The position numbers were made by a program, and so were the translations under genes. From the NCBI GenBank assembly GCA_022447335.1, contig JAKVCF010000022.1:1-23595 (forward strand): a stretch of DNA of 23,595 nucleotides, given 5' to 3'. Shown in pieces: positions 1 to 7,374 of the stretch. Positions within the stretch are counted from its first letter, which is position 1. Every line of letters begins with the position of its first letter. Source of the DNA: Planctomycetota bacterium (GTDB taxonomy: Bacteria; Planctomycetota; UBA1135). Below the pieces are notes generated by a model. That model had not been told where the DNA came from, did not search any database, and saw only the letters and a list, made by a program, of their open reading frames with translations.

Positions 1-1863
1 AAGGTCTTCACGTCGATACCAATCCACCGATTGCAACTTACGCGATCCGCTCTCGGGAAAAACAGCCTTACCGCGCGTAAAGGGCTTCGCTTCATACACA
101 CTCGTGCGACTCTCTACCCATGGCGAAGCCGATGGGCCTTCTGCTTGCAAACGCGCCGCAACCAAAATGATCGGCCGATCTTCACGGCGATAGCCGAAAC
201 GTCGCTCGTGCTCGGCATGAAAGCGTTCGCGTAATCGAGGGCCTTCCACAATCGCAAACTCGCCCCCTTGCCCCTCGCTACGCAGCTCAAGCACACGACG
301 TATCTTGATCACGCCGGGCACCAACCCTTCCGCAATCAACTCGACGCGGGCACGCTCCTCCAACTCAGTAAAGAGCACACGGCGATCGCGCTGCGAAGGC
401 AGAGCGGACAACACCGTGCGCACCAAGGTGCGCCGCGCGGGAGCCGAAAGCATGCCAACTGCCGAGAAGGCGCCAGCGTGCGGTGGAATGACCACCGATT
501 TCATACCCAGACGACTAGCCACCCAAACGGCATGCAAGCCTCCTGCCCCACCAAAAGCATAGAGATGAAAATCGCGCGCATCGTATCCTTCGGCCAAGGA
601 AACGCGACGCAAGGCCCGCTCCATATCGGCACTGGCAATTTCGAGCACTGCGACTGCAGCCTGACGCGCGCTTAAGCCAGCGACATCACCCAGACTCTGC
701 AACGCAGCATGCGCGGCAGCGGAATCAAGCTCAAACTCGCCGCCAAGAAAGGCTTCGGGATGAATGCGGCCAGCCACGAGATGAGCGTCCGTAACGGTCG
801 AATGCTGACCACCCCGCCGATAGCAAGCTGGCCCAGGAATCGCGCCTGCACTCTCCGGCCCCACGCAAAGGGCTCCGCCCGGATCCCAATCCGCCAGACT
901 GCCTCCCCCTGTACCGACCGAGTGCACCGGAAGACCACGCGCCAATAAGGGCAAGCCGCCCAGATTCATTGGCGCTAGCTCGGACTCGCCAAGAGGGAGC
1001 AGCGCGACGTCGGTCGAAGTACCGCCCATGTCCAGAGTCAGCACTGCCCCATCTCCACGCGCATCGGCCAAAGTGCGCGCGGCAGCCAGTCCACCCGCAG
1101 GACCGGAAAGTGCAAGGTGCACCGGGTCCGCCGCGGCCGCACTCGCCGAAGCAGTGCCGCCATCGGAGCGCATAATCCTCACCTCGGCGCTTCCGGGGAA
1201 ACACGCTTGGACCTCCTCATCTAACTCATGCAAGGCTGGAGCTACGACGGGCGCCAGTGCCGCATCGGCCCAGGTCGTCGTGAAACGTTCGTACTCGCGA
1301 TATTCAGGAGCCACCTCGTGCGAACAGAACACCGGCACTCTCAACCCGCGCAATGCTGTCGCCAACTCAGCCTCGTGACGACTCTCACGATAGGCATGCA
1401 GTAGCCCTATCGCGATGGCTTCGGGCTTCTTCGCGACTACAGCCTCAACCACGCGCGCAATCTCGCGTTCGGTCAACGCAAACAGGACCCGACCTTCGGC
1501 ATCGATACGCTCATCAACCTCGATAATTCGACTCGCCGGCTGCGGTGGACGCTTGGGCGAGGGCTCGAGACAATAGAGTTCATCGCGCTCCTGACGACCG
1601 ATCGCCAATACATCAGCAAAGCCCTGCGTGGTCACGAAAACGATGCGACCTAGGCGCCCCGTCAATAGGGCATTGGTTGCGTGCGTCGTACCATGCACTA
1701 AAGCAGTCGGCTTATCGGCAGCCAACTCTGCTAAAGACCCGAGCACAGCCCGCGCCGGGCGCCTAGGCGTCGTCGGCCGCTTGTGCACCTGCAGATCGCC
1801 ATCAGCCCCCAGCCGCACTGCGTCGGTAAAGGTGCCGCCAGTGTCGATACCGACTCGAATCAT
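1..1863 (-). CDS. Hydantoinase/5-oxoprolinase family protein (HyuA-like), 3' end beyond window
   Basis: The reading frame is open from the ATG at 1863 to the window edge (621 codons, no stop), so the C-terminus is missing. It resembles the HyuA/OplA ATP-dependent amidohydrolase family, which opens hydantoins, 5-oxoproline or related cyclic amides in the cytosol. Visible motifs are the N-terminal DTGGTFTD phosphate loop, HGTTHATNALL, LDMGGTSTDVALL near the middle, GTGGGSLA, PGPACYRRGG and TVTDAHLVAGRI. The last visible residues (WYRREDL) resemble the usual HyuA C-terminal region, so little is missing. The gene begins 19 nt after the asparaginase-family gene and is probably co-transcribed with it. 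A HyuB subunit or fused domain may lie just outside the window. The substrate cannot be told from sequence; acetone carboxylase-like beta subunits share this fold. Confidence 0.88.
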   Translation of the reverse strand, partial: MIRVGIDTGGTFTDAVRLGADGDLQVHKRPTTPRRPARAVLGSLAELAADKPTALVHGTTHATNALLTGRLGRIVFVTTQGFADVLAIGRQERDELYCLEPSPKRPPQPASRIIEVDERIDAEGRVLFALTEREIARVVEAVVAKKPEAIAIGLLHAYRESRHEAELATALRGLRVPVFCSHEVAPEYREYERFTTTWADAALAPVVAPALHELDEEVQACFPGSAEVRIMRSDGGTASASAAAADPVHLALSGPAGGLAAARTLADARGDGAVLTLDMGGTSTDVALLPLGESELAPMNLGGLPLLARGLPVHSVGTGGGSLADWDPGGALCVGPESAGAIPGPACYRRGGQHSTVTDAHLVAGRIHPEAFLGGEFELDSAAAHAALQSLGDVAGLSARQAAVAVLEIASADMERALRRVSLAEGYDARDFHLYAFGGAGGLHAVWVASRLGMKSVVIPPHAGAFSAVGMLSAPARRTLVRTVLSALPSQRDRRVLFTELEERARVELIAEGLVPGVIKIRRVLELRSEGQGGEFAIVEGPRLRERFHAEHERRFGYRREDRPIILVAARLQAEGPSASPWVESRTSVYEAKPFTRGKAVFPESGSRKLQSVDWYRREDL

Positions 1864-1882
1864 ATTATTGATAGCGAATGCC

Positions 1883-2950
1883 CTATGAGTAGAGCGTCGC
1901 GCAAGGCTCGCGCCGTGCCCCACCGTCAGCGGTCGCCACCGCAAACTGACGTCGACCACTCATGGTTGCACTGCCAAACTCCCCGTCCTTGCGCACGGCG
2001 TAGAAAGTCAACCCAAAGCTTGGTCGACCGTCCTTCCAAAGAGCCGGCTGCCAACGTGCAGCACGCTCAGTCTGCTGCACCACGCGTCGCAGTGCCTCGA
2101 GGCAAGCCTCTGTCGGACCCATGCCCTCGCGCATCTTCTCAACGATCAACCACGAACCACCCGAAAGAATGGCAGCCTCACCCCGACCCGTCGCCCCAGC
2201 ACTACCCACCTCGTTATCGCAATAAAGTCCGCAACCGATCAAGGGAGAGTCGCCGATGCGGCCTGGCACTTTGAAGGCCAAGCCCGAAGTCGTTGTACAG
2301 CAACCGAGGTCGCCATTCGGCGCGAGTACTGAACAGTGAATTGTACCCCAGGGGCGTGGTTCGCCCTGCAGTACTGGATCCGCGGGATCGGTGTCGTTAA
2401 GTGGCCACAAACGATCATCACCATCGCGGCCAGCGATCCAACGCTTCCAGATCTCTTCGGCGCGCTCGGTCAGCAAATTCTCTGGTTGAAATCCTTGCTC
2501 CAAAGCAAAACGCCGCGCGCCAGCGCCAACCAAGTTGACGTGGTCGGTCGCATCCATCACGCGTTCGGCAACCTGCGCCGGATGCATGATGTCCTGGATT
2601 GCGCCCACCGAACCCGCGTTGTGCGTTGGCCCGTCCATCACTGCCGAGTCGAGCGAAACCTTGCCGTCTTCATCCGGAAGACCGCCATATCCAACTGACA
2701 TATCGTTCGGGTCAGCTTCGACCACCGCCACGCCACGCACGGCGGCGCTAACAGGGCGCAACTTTTGCACGGTCACCAGTTCGTGAGCCATGCGAACCGT
2801 CTCGACCCCGTTGGCAGAAGCAATCGCACCCGCATCGGCAGGAGGCTTCCATTCGTGTGCAAGAGCCGAGCGACTCGTGGGGAGGACGCCAGCAGCGAGC
2901 CCAGCGGCGGCACCCTGCAGCAATCGACGACGCGAGAGACCTTTCGTCAT
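1883..2950 (-). CDS. Tat-exported glycosylasparaginase/isoaspartyl peptidase-family Ntn hydrolase
   Basis: This 355-residue protein belongs to the N4-(beta-N-acetylglucosaminyl)-L-asparaginase group. These enzymes hydrolyse asparagine-linked amides or isoaspartyl bonds after self-cleavage before a threonine. That nucleophile is most likely T203, in PWGTIHCSV, followed by TTTSGLAFKVPGRIGDSP, the typical substrate region. HNAGSVGAIQDIMHPA is also family-typical. The start at 2950 is preferred over 2989: it places a clean Tat signal at the N-terminus (SRRRLLQ, a hydrophobic stretch, then ALA-H with cleavage likely after A31). It also lies exactly 6 nt after a TATCTT box. The protein should act in the periplasm. 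The hydantoinase-like gene follows after 19 nt, which suggests joint breakdown of modified amino acids. The exact substrate is inferred only. Confidence 0.88.
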   Translation of the reverse strand: MTKGLSRRRLLQGAAAGLAAGVLPTSRSALAHEWKPPADAGAIASANGVETVRMAHELVTVQKLRPVSAAVRGVAVVEADPNDMSVGYGGLPDEDGKVSLDSAVMDGPTHNAGSVGAIQDIMHPAQVAERVMDATDHVNLVGAGARRFALEQGFQPENLLTERAEEIWKRWIAGRDGDDRLWPLNDTDPADPVLQGEPRPWGTIHCSVLAPNGDLGCCTTTSGLAFKVPGRIGDSPLIGCGLYCDNEVGSAGATGRGEAAILSGGSWLIVEKMREGMGPTEACLEALRRVVQQTERAARWQPALWKDGRPSFGLTFYAVRKDGEFGSATMSGRRQFAVATADGGARREPCATLYS

Positions 2951-2956
2951 GGCCCC

Positions 2957-2962
2957 AAGATA
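2957..2962 (-). promoter_or_regulatory. Putative -10 box for the asparaginase-family gene (leaderless)
   Basis: On the minus strand TATCTT is followed by six bases (GGGGCC) and the ATG at 2950. This spacing puts the transcription start at or next to the A of the ATG. No clear -35 was found. Confidence 0.45.
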
Positions 2963-3309
2963 GCTGCGCCACCCTCGGAAAAGTGGCACCGCGACGCATG
3001 GATTAGGGATGGAAACGGGTCTGAGAACAGGCCCGAACGCCGCAGTGCCCGTAAATGAGACGCAGAAACTCTCCGCAGGTTCCTCGATCCCTCAGCTGTC
3101 AAGAATCAGCGCCAATCTCTCGTTAGGGAACCCCGAGAGCCTGCGCTCCAAACGGAGGGAAAGAGTGAGCTCCGATCGAGGGGGGGGCGGAAGAAATGGG
3201 GCCGAATCTCGCCCGAAGCGAAATCGCCTAAGCTCACTTCACAAGCTTGCAGCTCGCTGTGATTTCCTCAGCTCGCCCCGAATCTTCCCATGAACCTTCA
3301 TCCTCGCCC
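2963..3309. other. Divergent intergenic region without a convincing gene
   Basis: About 350 bases separate the divergent asparaginase-family and seleno-AhpD genes. I see no credible coding sequence: the open frames show no family signature and have biased, low-complexity composition. The region holds a run of eight G around 3181 and an imperfect long-range inverted repeat (GTGAGCT near 3165-3171 with AGCTCAC near 3231-3237). It could hold upstream regulatory sites or a small RNA, but nothing is definite. Confidence 0.4.
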
Positions 3310-3315
3310 TACGAT
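3310..3315 (+). promoter_or_regulatory. Putative -10 box for the seleno-AhpD gene (leaderless)
   Basis: TACGAT lies exactly 6 nt before the ATG at 3322, with no Shine-Dalgarno sequence between. The -35 region is not recognisable. Confidence 0.45.
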
Positions 3316-3321
3316 CTGAAT

Positions 3322-3870
3322 ATGGCGTGGATCGATAAAGCTGACATCGACGGCGCGCAAGGCGTGCTCGGAAAAATCTACCGGGATGCCCTACAGCGTG
3401 TCGGCAAGGTTTGGCAGATCGTGCAAGTGCAGTCGCAGAACCCGGGGCAACTTCGCGCTAGCCTAAGCCTCTACCGCGCCACAATGCACACTGACAGTGC
3501 AATTCCGGCGCGCCTGCGTGAAACACTGGCCATCGTGGTCAGTAAGACCAATCACTGCACCTACTGAGTGCACGCACATTCTCATGACCTCCGTGTTGAG
3601 GTCGGAGATGCAAGCCTTGCCGACGCCCTCGAAGCTGGGCCCTGGCAAGAAGCTCCGCTCAGTGAAGCAGAACTTGCCTTTTGTGCCTACGCCGAAAAGT
3701 TGACTGCGATGCCGCCCACAATAACTAGTGACGACCTCGACGTGCTGCGCCAAGTTGGGTGGAATGATCGCGAGATACACGACGGTTGTCAGGTGATCGC
3801 TTACTTCAACTACATCAACCGAATCGCAGACGGCCTCGGCGTGGACCCCGAACCGGATATCGAATCGTGA
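3322..3870 (+). CDS. AhpD-like peroxidase-related selenoprotein (in-frame UGA read as selenocysteine)
   Basis: Read through the TGA at 3565-3567, this is one 182-residue protein of the AhpD/carboxymuconolactone decarboxylase superfamily, close to the uncharacterised peroxidase-related enzyme group of about 180-190 residues. The family active site is a CxxC followed by xxxH. Here it reads N-H-C79-T-Y-U82-V-H-A-H86, with TGA replacing the second cysteine. Family signals lie on both sides: LRETLAIVVSKTNHC before, and FCAYAEKLTAMPP and QVIAYFNYINRIADGLGV after. The reading frame is therefore intact and the TGA is not a gene end. A SECIS-like hairpin follows. The expected role is thiol- or selenol-dependent peroxide or disulfide reduction in the cytosol. 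The stop overlaps the GTG start of the next gene (GTGA), so the two are translationally coupled. The start at 3322 is backed by a -10 box 6 nt upstream. An ordinary nonsense mutation is the alternative, made unlikely by the position and the hairpin. Confidence 0.9.
3565..3567 (+). other. UGA selenocysteine codon (residue 82) of the AhpD-like gene
   Basis: The TGA replaces the second cysteine of the AhpD CxxC motif (C-T-Y-UGA). The frame continues for 100 further codons of family-typical sequence. Confidence 0.88.
3577..3610 (+). promoter_or_regulatory. Bacterial SECIS-like hairpin of the AhpD-like selenoprotein
   Basis: The upper stem is GACCTC (3586-3591) with GAGGTC (3598-3603), six perfect pairs. 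It closes a 6-nt apical loop, CGTGTT, with G in the second position. Below a small AT/G internal loop, TCTC (3580-3583) pairs with GAGA (3605-3608). After a bulged T, CA pairs with TG. The loop begins 25 nt after the UGA. This fits the general model for bacterial SECIS elements: a loop roughly 16-37 nt downstream, with a G among its first two bases. It should recruit SelB. Confidence 0.75.
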
Positions 3871-4370
3871 GTGGAACTCGAGGTCATGCCATTGTCTTAA
3901 CGATCGGGGAAGACCCCGGCATACAGGAAGCAGCATGGACCGACTCGGCTTTCTCTGAACGGGGCTGGATTCACTGGGCCGTCGAGGAATCACATCCCAG
4001 TATCAGCAACCGCGGTGAAAGCGAAGAACAAATCGCCCGCCTTCGTGTGCGTTCGACACGCTCAGGAAATGGAGTTGAACGCGCAATCCTGCAAGCTCTC
4101 CGCAATCAACCGGATTGGATTGCCGCCTGGTTTCCCGCAGGCGGACCTCCACCGAGAATGCAAGACCTCGATCGCGTAGCTGAAGCAAGCGAGCAATCGG
4201 ACCTCGTTGTGATTCGATCCGCAAGCGGTCTGTGCCGTCTACTCGCGCTGCGCGAATCAATTCCGCTGCTTTTTAGTCACCTGAACTGGCTGCAAGCCCC
4301 ACGCGCCGAAGATTTGATCGAGAGGGCGCTCGACGTCGAAGCGAGTATCTACTCCTGGGAATCTGATTAA
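3867..4370 (+). CDS. Hypothetical protein coupled to the seleno-AhpD gene
   Basis: This 167-residue protein is not one I recognise. The GTG start at 3867 overlaps the AhpD stop as GTGA. The same frame extends further upstream inside AhpD, but the overlap start is the most natural choice. No signal peptide or membrane segment is visible. The protein appears soluble and acidic, with several tryptophans (HWAVEES, PDWIAAWFPAGGPPPR) and a C-terminal part rich in Leu, Ile and Glu. Tight coupling to an AhpD-like selenoprotein suggests a shared redox or repair role, but no function can be assigned. Confidence 0.75.
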   Translation: MSGTRGHAIVLTIGEDPGIQEAAWTDSAFSERGWIHWAVEESHPSISNRGESEEQIARLRVRSTRSGNGVERAILQALRNQPDWIAAWFPAGGPPPRMQDLDRVAEASEQSDLVVIRSASGLCRLLALRESIPLLFSHLNWLQAPRAEDLIERALDVEASIYSWESD

Positions 4371-4400
4371 CACAGGTCGGGAATGCACGATCTCCTCGCG

Positions 4401-4994
4401 TCATTCTTTACTCAGCTCGACGCCACGCTCTAGAAGAAAGGTGCAAAGGCGGCCCATATCGGAGGCCTCCGCCACGATCTGGCCCTGCCAACCCAGATCA
4501 TCGAAATCGCCGAGGAAAACGACGCCAGGGAAGAGCGCTTCTACCTCTGTGCGCAATCCAAACTCAGCAAAACCCAAGCGTAAGTCCAATGCACTGCGCA
4601 ACACCTCGGCCCGACAACCAACCTCGGCAAGCGCCCGCGCGGTGGCACCTGAGTATGCACGCGCTAAACCACCAGTACCGAGTTTCACGCCGCCGAAGTA
4701 GCGAACGCAGATCGCAGCCAAATCATGCAGTCCACTGCCTTCGAGAACCCGCAGCATCGGGCGACCTGCAGTGCCACCAGGTTCGCCGTCATCGGAAAAA
4801 CGGTAAGCACTACCCAAACGCCAAGCCCAGCAATGATGGCGCGCTTTCACGTGCTCAATCTTCAGTTCTTCAAGCCGAGCTTGAAAGACAGCTTCATCCG
4901 AGGCGGGGAAGACCCAAGCAAAAAAGCGGGAGCCGCGGTCTTCGTATTCGCCATACCCCTCCTGAGCGGGAAAATTACGTGGCTCCGCAGTCAC
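4401..4994 (-). CDS. yigZ: YigZ/IMPACT family protein (UPF0029)
   Basis: This 197-residue protein matches the bacterial YigZ branch of the IMPACT family in length and motifs: an N-terminal RGSRFFAW, then DDGEPGGTAGRPML and CVRYFGGVKLGTGGLARAYS. YigZ proteins have an N-terminal IMPACT domain of ribosomal-protein-S5-like fold and a smaller C-terminal ferredoxin-like domain. Their biochemical role is poorly defined; links to translation or nucleic acid binding are proposed. The GTG start overlaps the stop of the upstream phosphorylase gene (GTGA), making this the last gene of the five-gene minus-strand operon. Confidence 0.92.
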   Translation of the reverse strand: MTAEPRNFPAQEGYGEYEDRGSRFFAWVFPASDEAVFQARLEELKIEHVKARHHCWAWRLGSAYRFSDDGEPGGTAGRPMLRVLEGSGLHDLAAICVRYFGGVKLGTGGLARAYSGATARALAEVGCRAEVLRSALDLRLGFAEFGLRTEVEALFPGVVFLGDFDDLGWQGQIVAEASDMGRLCTFLLERGVELSKE

Positions 4995-5854
4995 GCCGAT
5001 TCATCAAGCAGCAGAGCCAAACGCGCACGCGTGGCAGCCGGAATAGCTCCGGGCGCCGTCAGCAGCGAGCGAGCTGCGATTCCACGCCACGGAGAAGTTC
5101 CCAACTCGACTAGATCATCAACCGCAGCCTTGAGCAGCTCTGCGACTGCCTGGGCATTACGCTTCATGACCGTGACCACCTGTCCCACCTCCACCTCATC
5201 GTGACCGGGGTGCCAGCAGTCGTAATCGGTCACCATTGCAATGCTAGCGAAAGCCAAACCCGCTTCGCGCGCTAAACGAGCCTCGGTGCCATTGGTCATA
5301 CCAATCACCGAGCAGCCCCAGCTGCGATAGAGTTCGCTCTCGGCACGCGAGGAAAAAGCCGGGCCTTCCATAGTCAGGTAGGTACCACCCTGCACGACCC
5401 GCAGACCCTTACAACCCTCGGCCGAAGCGGCCAGAACAGCGACCATTGAAGCATCGACCGGGTCGCCAAAAGGCACATGCGACACGCAACCTTCACCGAA
5501 ATAAGTGCGCGGGCGCGCAAACGTGCGATCAATGAACTGATCGACTAGCACGAAGTCACCCGGAGCCAAATCTTCCCGCAGGCTACCCACCGCCGAGACC
5601 GAAAGTACGCGCTCCACGCCAAAGCTTTTCAGCGCGAGTAAGTTAGCACGGTAAGGCACCTCCGTCGGCGTGAACTCATGATTTGCGCCATGGCGAGGCA
5701 GGAAGGCCACGGGAACACCTGCAAGGCTACCTAAACGCACCGCAGCAGACGGCGCGCCAAAACCTGTATCGACCGCACACTCTTCTTCGAGCGTGAAGCC
5801 CGCGAGGTGCCCCACTCCAGAACCCCCGAGGATGCCGAGGCGCGGCTTGCTCAT
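4991..5854 (-). CDS. mtnP: S-methyl-5'-thioadenosine phosphorylase-like enzyme
   Basis: This 287-residue enzyme belongs to the purine nucleoside phosphorylase/MTAP family. It should split 5'-methylthioadenosine with phosphate to adenine and methylthioribose-1-phosphate, recycling a by-product of polyamine and SAM metabolism. Evidence is the start GILGGSG, the phosphate site LPRHGANHEF, the signature TYLTMEGPAFSSRAE (158-172) and IAMVTDYDCW. D210 and D212 in DYDCW are the aspartates that favour adenine in MTAP enzymes, so MTA is the more likely substrate than methylthioinosine. The loop MTNGTEA differs from the more common MTxxPEA. The start at 5854 forms an ATGA overlap with the upstream TruD-like gene and is preferred to the ATG at 5869. 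It shares an operon with hpt, which suggests purine salvage. Confidence 0.88.
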   Translation of the reverse strand: MSKPRLGILGGSGVGHLAGFTLEEECAVDTGFGAPSAAVRLGSLAGVPVAFLPRHGANHEFTPTEVPYRANLLALKSFGVERVLSVSAVGSLREDLAPGDFVLVDQFIDRTFARPRTYFGEGCVSHVPFGDPVDASMVAVLAASAEGCKGLRVVQGGTYLTMEGPAFSSRAESELYRSWGCSVIGMTNGTEARLAREAGLAFASIAMVTDYDCWHPGHDEVEVGQVVTVMKRNAQAVAELLKAAVDDLVELGTSPWRGIAARSLLTAPGAIPAATRARLALLLDESA

Positions 5855-7374
5855 TCGCGGTCGCCCCACGGCGAATTACTCGGGCCGCGCGACCCTCTAC
5901 CGTCATAGCGATCATCGCGGCGATTGCGGCCCCAGCCGGGCTTATCACGCGGCTCGTCACGTGACGGACGCGGCCCTCGCCCCCCAGACTGCCCGGCGGG
6001 ACGGCCTCCTGGCTTGCGATCATCCCGGCGGCTGCGGCCCCAATTGTCTCCTCCACGTTCGCGTGGGCCCTGCTCGACCTTGCGACGATAGGAAAGTCGC
6101 TCTTCCTGCGGACGCCTCTCAAACACCTGAGGGGTGCCATCATCCATCGGCCAGACCAGTGGGTGACGTGACACCCACATACACAGTCGCTTGGCTCCCG
6201 ACTCAGTCGGCATCAAGAGACGTTTCAACGCCAGCGCAGGGTACTGACCACGCGGAAGTGTAAAGCGCACACGCATCTTCCTGCTGCGTGGATAGAATTC
6301 ATCGTCCTGGGCCGGTGCAGCACGCAGATACTCCGGCTGCATCAGCAGTGGACGTGGCTCGGCGATCGGGCGAAAGCCTGGCAGGTCCAAGCCACAGAAC
6401 TGCTCCACGGTAATACCCTCAGACTCGAAAACTTGGCGATAAAGACGCATCGCCTCTTCATCCTGATCCATACCCGGGCCAGGCAATGTAAGTGTGGCCG
6501 CTTCAAGGCGCGCAACCTCGAAAGCACTCAACTCGCGCCATACAGGAAGCGACCCCTCGTCACAAGGGAGCCAGGCTAAGGATTCGCCTTCGACCATGCC
6601 ACACACCTTGGCCGCCAGCGCACGATTGAATAAGTGCGACTGATAGGCGTAAAGGTGCATCGCTCGCTCACGGGAGGAAAGACCAAAACGCAGCGCGCCA
6701 AGGAAGTCCCCTTCGTTTGCGGCAAGGTGCTCAAAAGCACTCTTGCCGCGGCGCCCATTCGACAGAGCAACTAGCTTGGTCCAACTACCCCAATTCTCAC
6801 GTATCTGACGCTTGTAGCGCTCCAACGCTTCGGCCCCGTACGGCGAAGGAGCAGCCAACGCCGACTTCAGCGCCTCTTCGTAGCGACCACGCAATACTTC
6901 ACGCACGATATACCCTTGCCCGTGACGCAAGCAACCAAAACGCTGATCGTCGAAATAGTTCGGTAAGCCGCCCTGTTTGACCTGCGCCAAGTTATGGCGA
7001 AGGCGGCGCATGTCATCGCCGCGCAAGTCGCGCACCACGATCTCGTATGCATTGCCAGTGATATCTCCTGCTTCGACTGGACGGTCCGAAACACCTAGGC
7101 GACGTGCAACAAACTCGGTGCCGCGCATACTGAGTGGCTGGCCCTGATAAATCGAGAAGACCTGACCAGCAACGCCCTCTTTGGGTTTTTGCGCCGCCGA
7201 AACCACCGCTTCAGAATCGACGCCAGCCGCCTGCGCCAGACGATCAGCGGCTTCAGCGGTGGTCATCCCCTTGGTCGACACGCTGTAAACCAAGTAGTCA
7301 CCTCTACGGGTGAGCATGGCTTCGTCGAATTGTTCGACGACTCGAAAATCAGTCGGCACGCGAAGGATACGCAC
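5851..7374 (-). CDS. TruD-family pseudouridine synthase homologue lacking the catalytic Asp, with Arg/Gly-rich tail
   Basis: This 507-residue protein aligns throughout with TruD, which makes pseudouridine-13 in tRNA. It shows N-terminal VPTDFRVVE, GNAYEIVVRDL, NYFDDQRFG and YQSHLFNRALA. The catalytic motif of TruD is GxKDxxAxTxQ. The matching segment here reads AQKPKEGVAGQ, with Pro64 where the nucleophilic Asp belongs. The last 85 or so residues are a low-complexity Arg/Gly/Asp tail (repeats such as RRDDR, GGRP, GRNRRDD), probably disordered and RNA-binding. The GTG start at 7374 gives a canonical N-terminus, overlaps the upstream gene by 26 nt and has GGAG 10 nt upstream; the longer frame from 7482 is unlikely. 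It may be a pseudoenzyme (RNA chaperone-like) or use a relocated catalytic residue. Confidence 0.85.
   Translation of the reverse strand: MRILRVPTDFRVVEQFDEAMLTRRGDYLVYSVSTKGMTTAEAADRLAQAAGVDSEAVVSAAQKPKEGVAGQVFSIYQGQPLSMRGTEFVARRLGVSDRPVEAGDITGNAYEIVVRDLRGDDMRRLRHNLAQVKQGGLPNYFDDQRFGCLRHGQGYIVREVLRGRYEEALKSALAAPSPYGAEALERYKRQIRENWGSWTKLVALSNGRRGKSAFEHLAANEGDFLGALRFGLSSRERAMHLYAYQSHLFNRALAAKVCGMVEGESLAWLPCDEGSLPVWRELSAFEVARLEAATLTLPGPGMDQDEEAMRLYRQVFESEGITVEQFCGLDLPGFRPIAEPRPLLMQPEYLRAAPAQDDEFYPRSRKMRVRFTLPRGQYPALALKRLLMPTESGAKRLCMWVSRHPLVWPMDDGTPQVFERRPQEERLSYRRKVEQGPRERGGDNWGRSRRDDRKPGGRPAGQSGGRGPRPSRDEPRDKPGWGRNRRDDRYDGRGSRGPSNSPWGDRE

Noticed and set aside
3009..3293. Possible gene in the intergenic region before the AhpD-like gene
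   Set aside because: The product is low-complexity and basic, with no family signature, no start signal and overlap with promoter sequence.
3568..3870. A separate 100-residue gene starting at GTG 3568
   Set aside because: It is the in-frame continuation of the AhpD-like protein immediately after the UGA, and has no start signal of its own.
4401..4403. Recoded TGA at the end of yigZ
   Set aside because: Length and C-terminal region already match the family; the following codons show no conserved motif.
5793..6263. Plus-strand 156-residue open frame
   Set aside because: It is the antisense shadow of the Arg/Gly-rich tail of the TruD-like gene, whose codon bias removes stops on the other strand.
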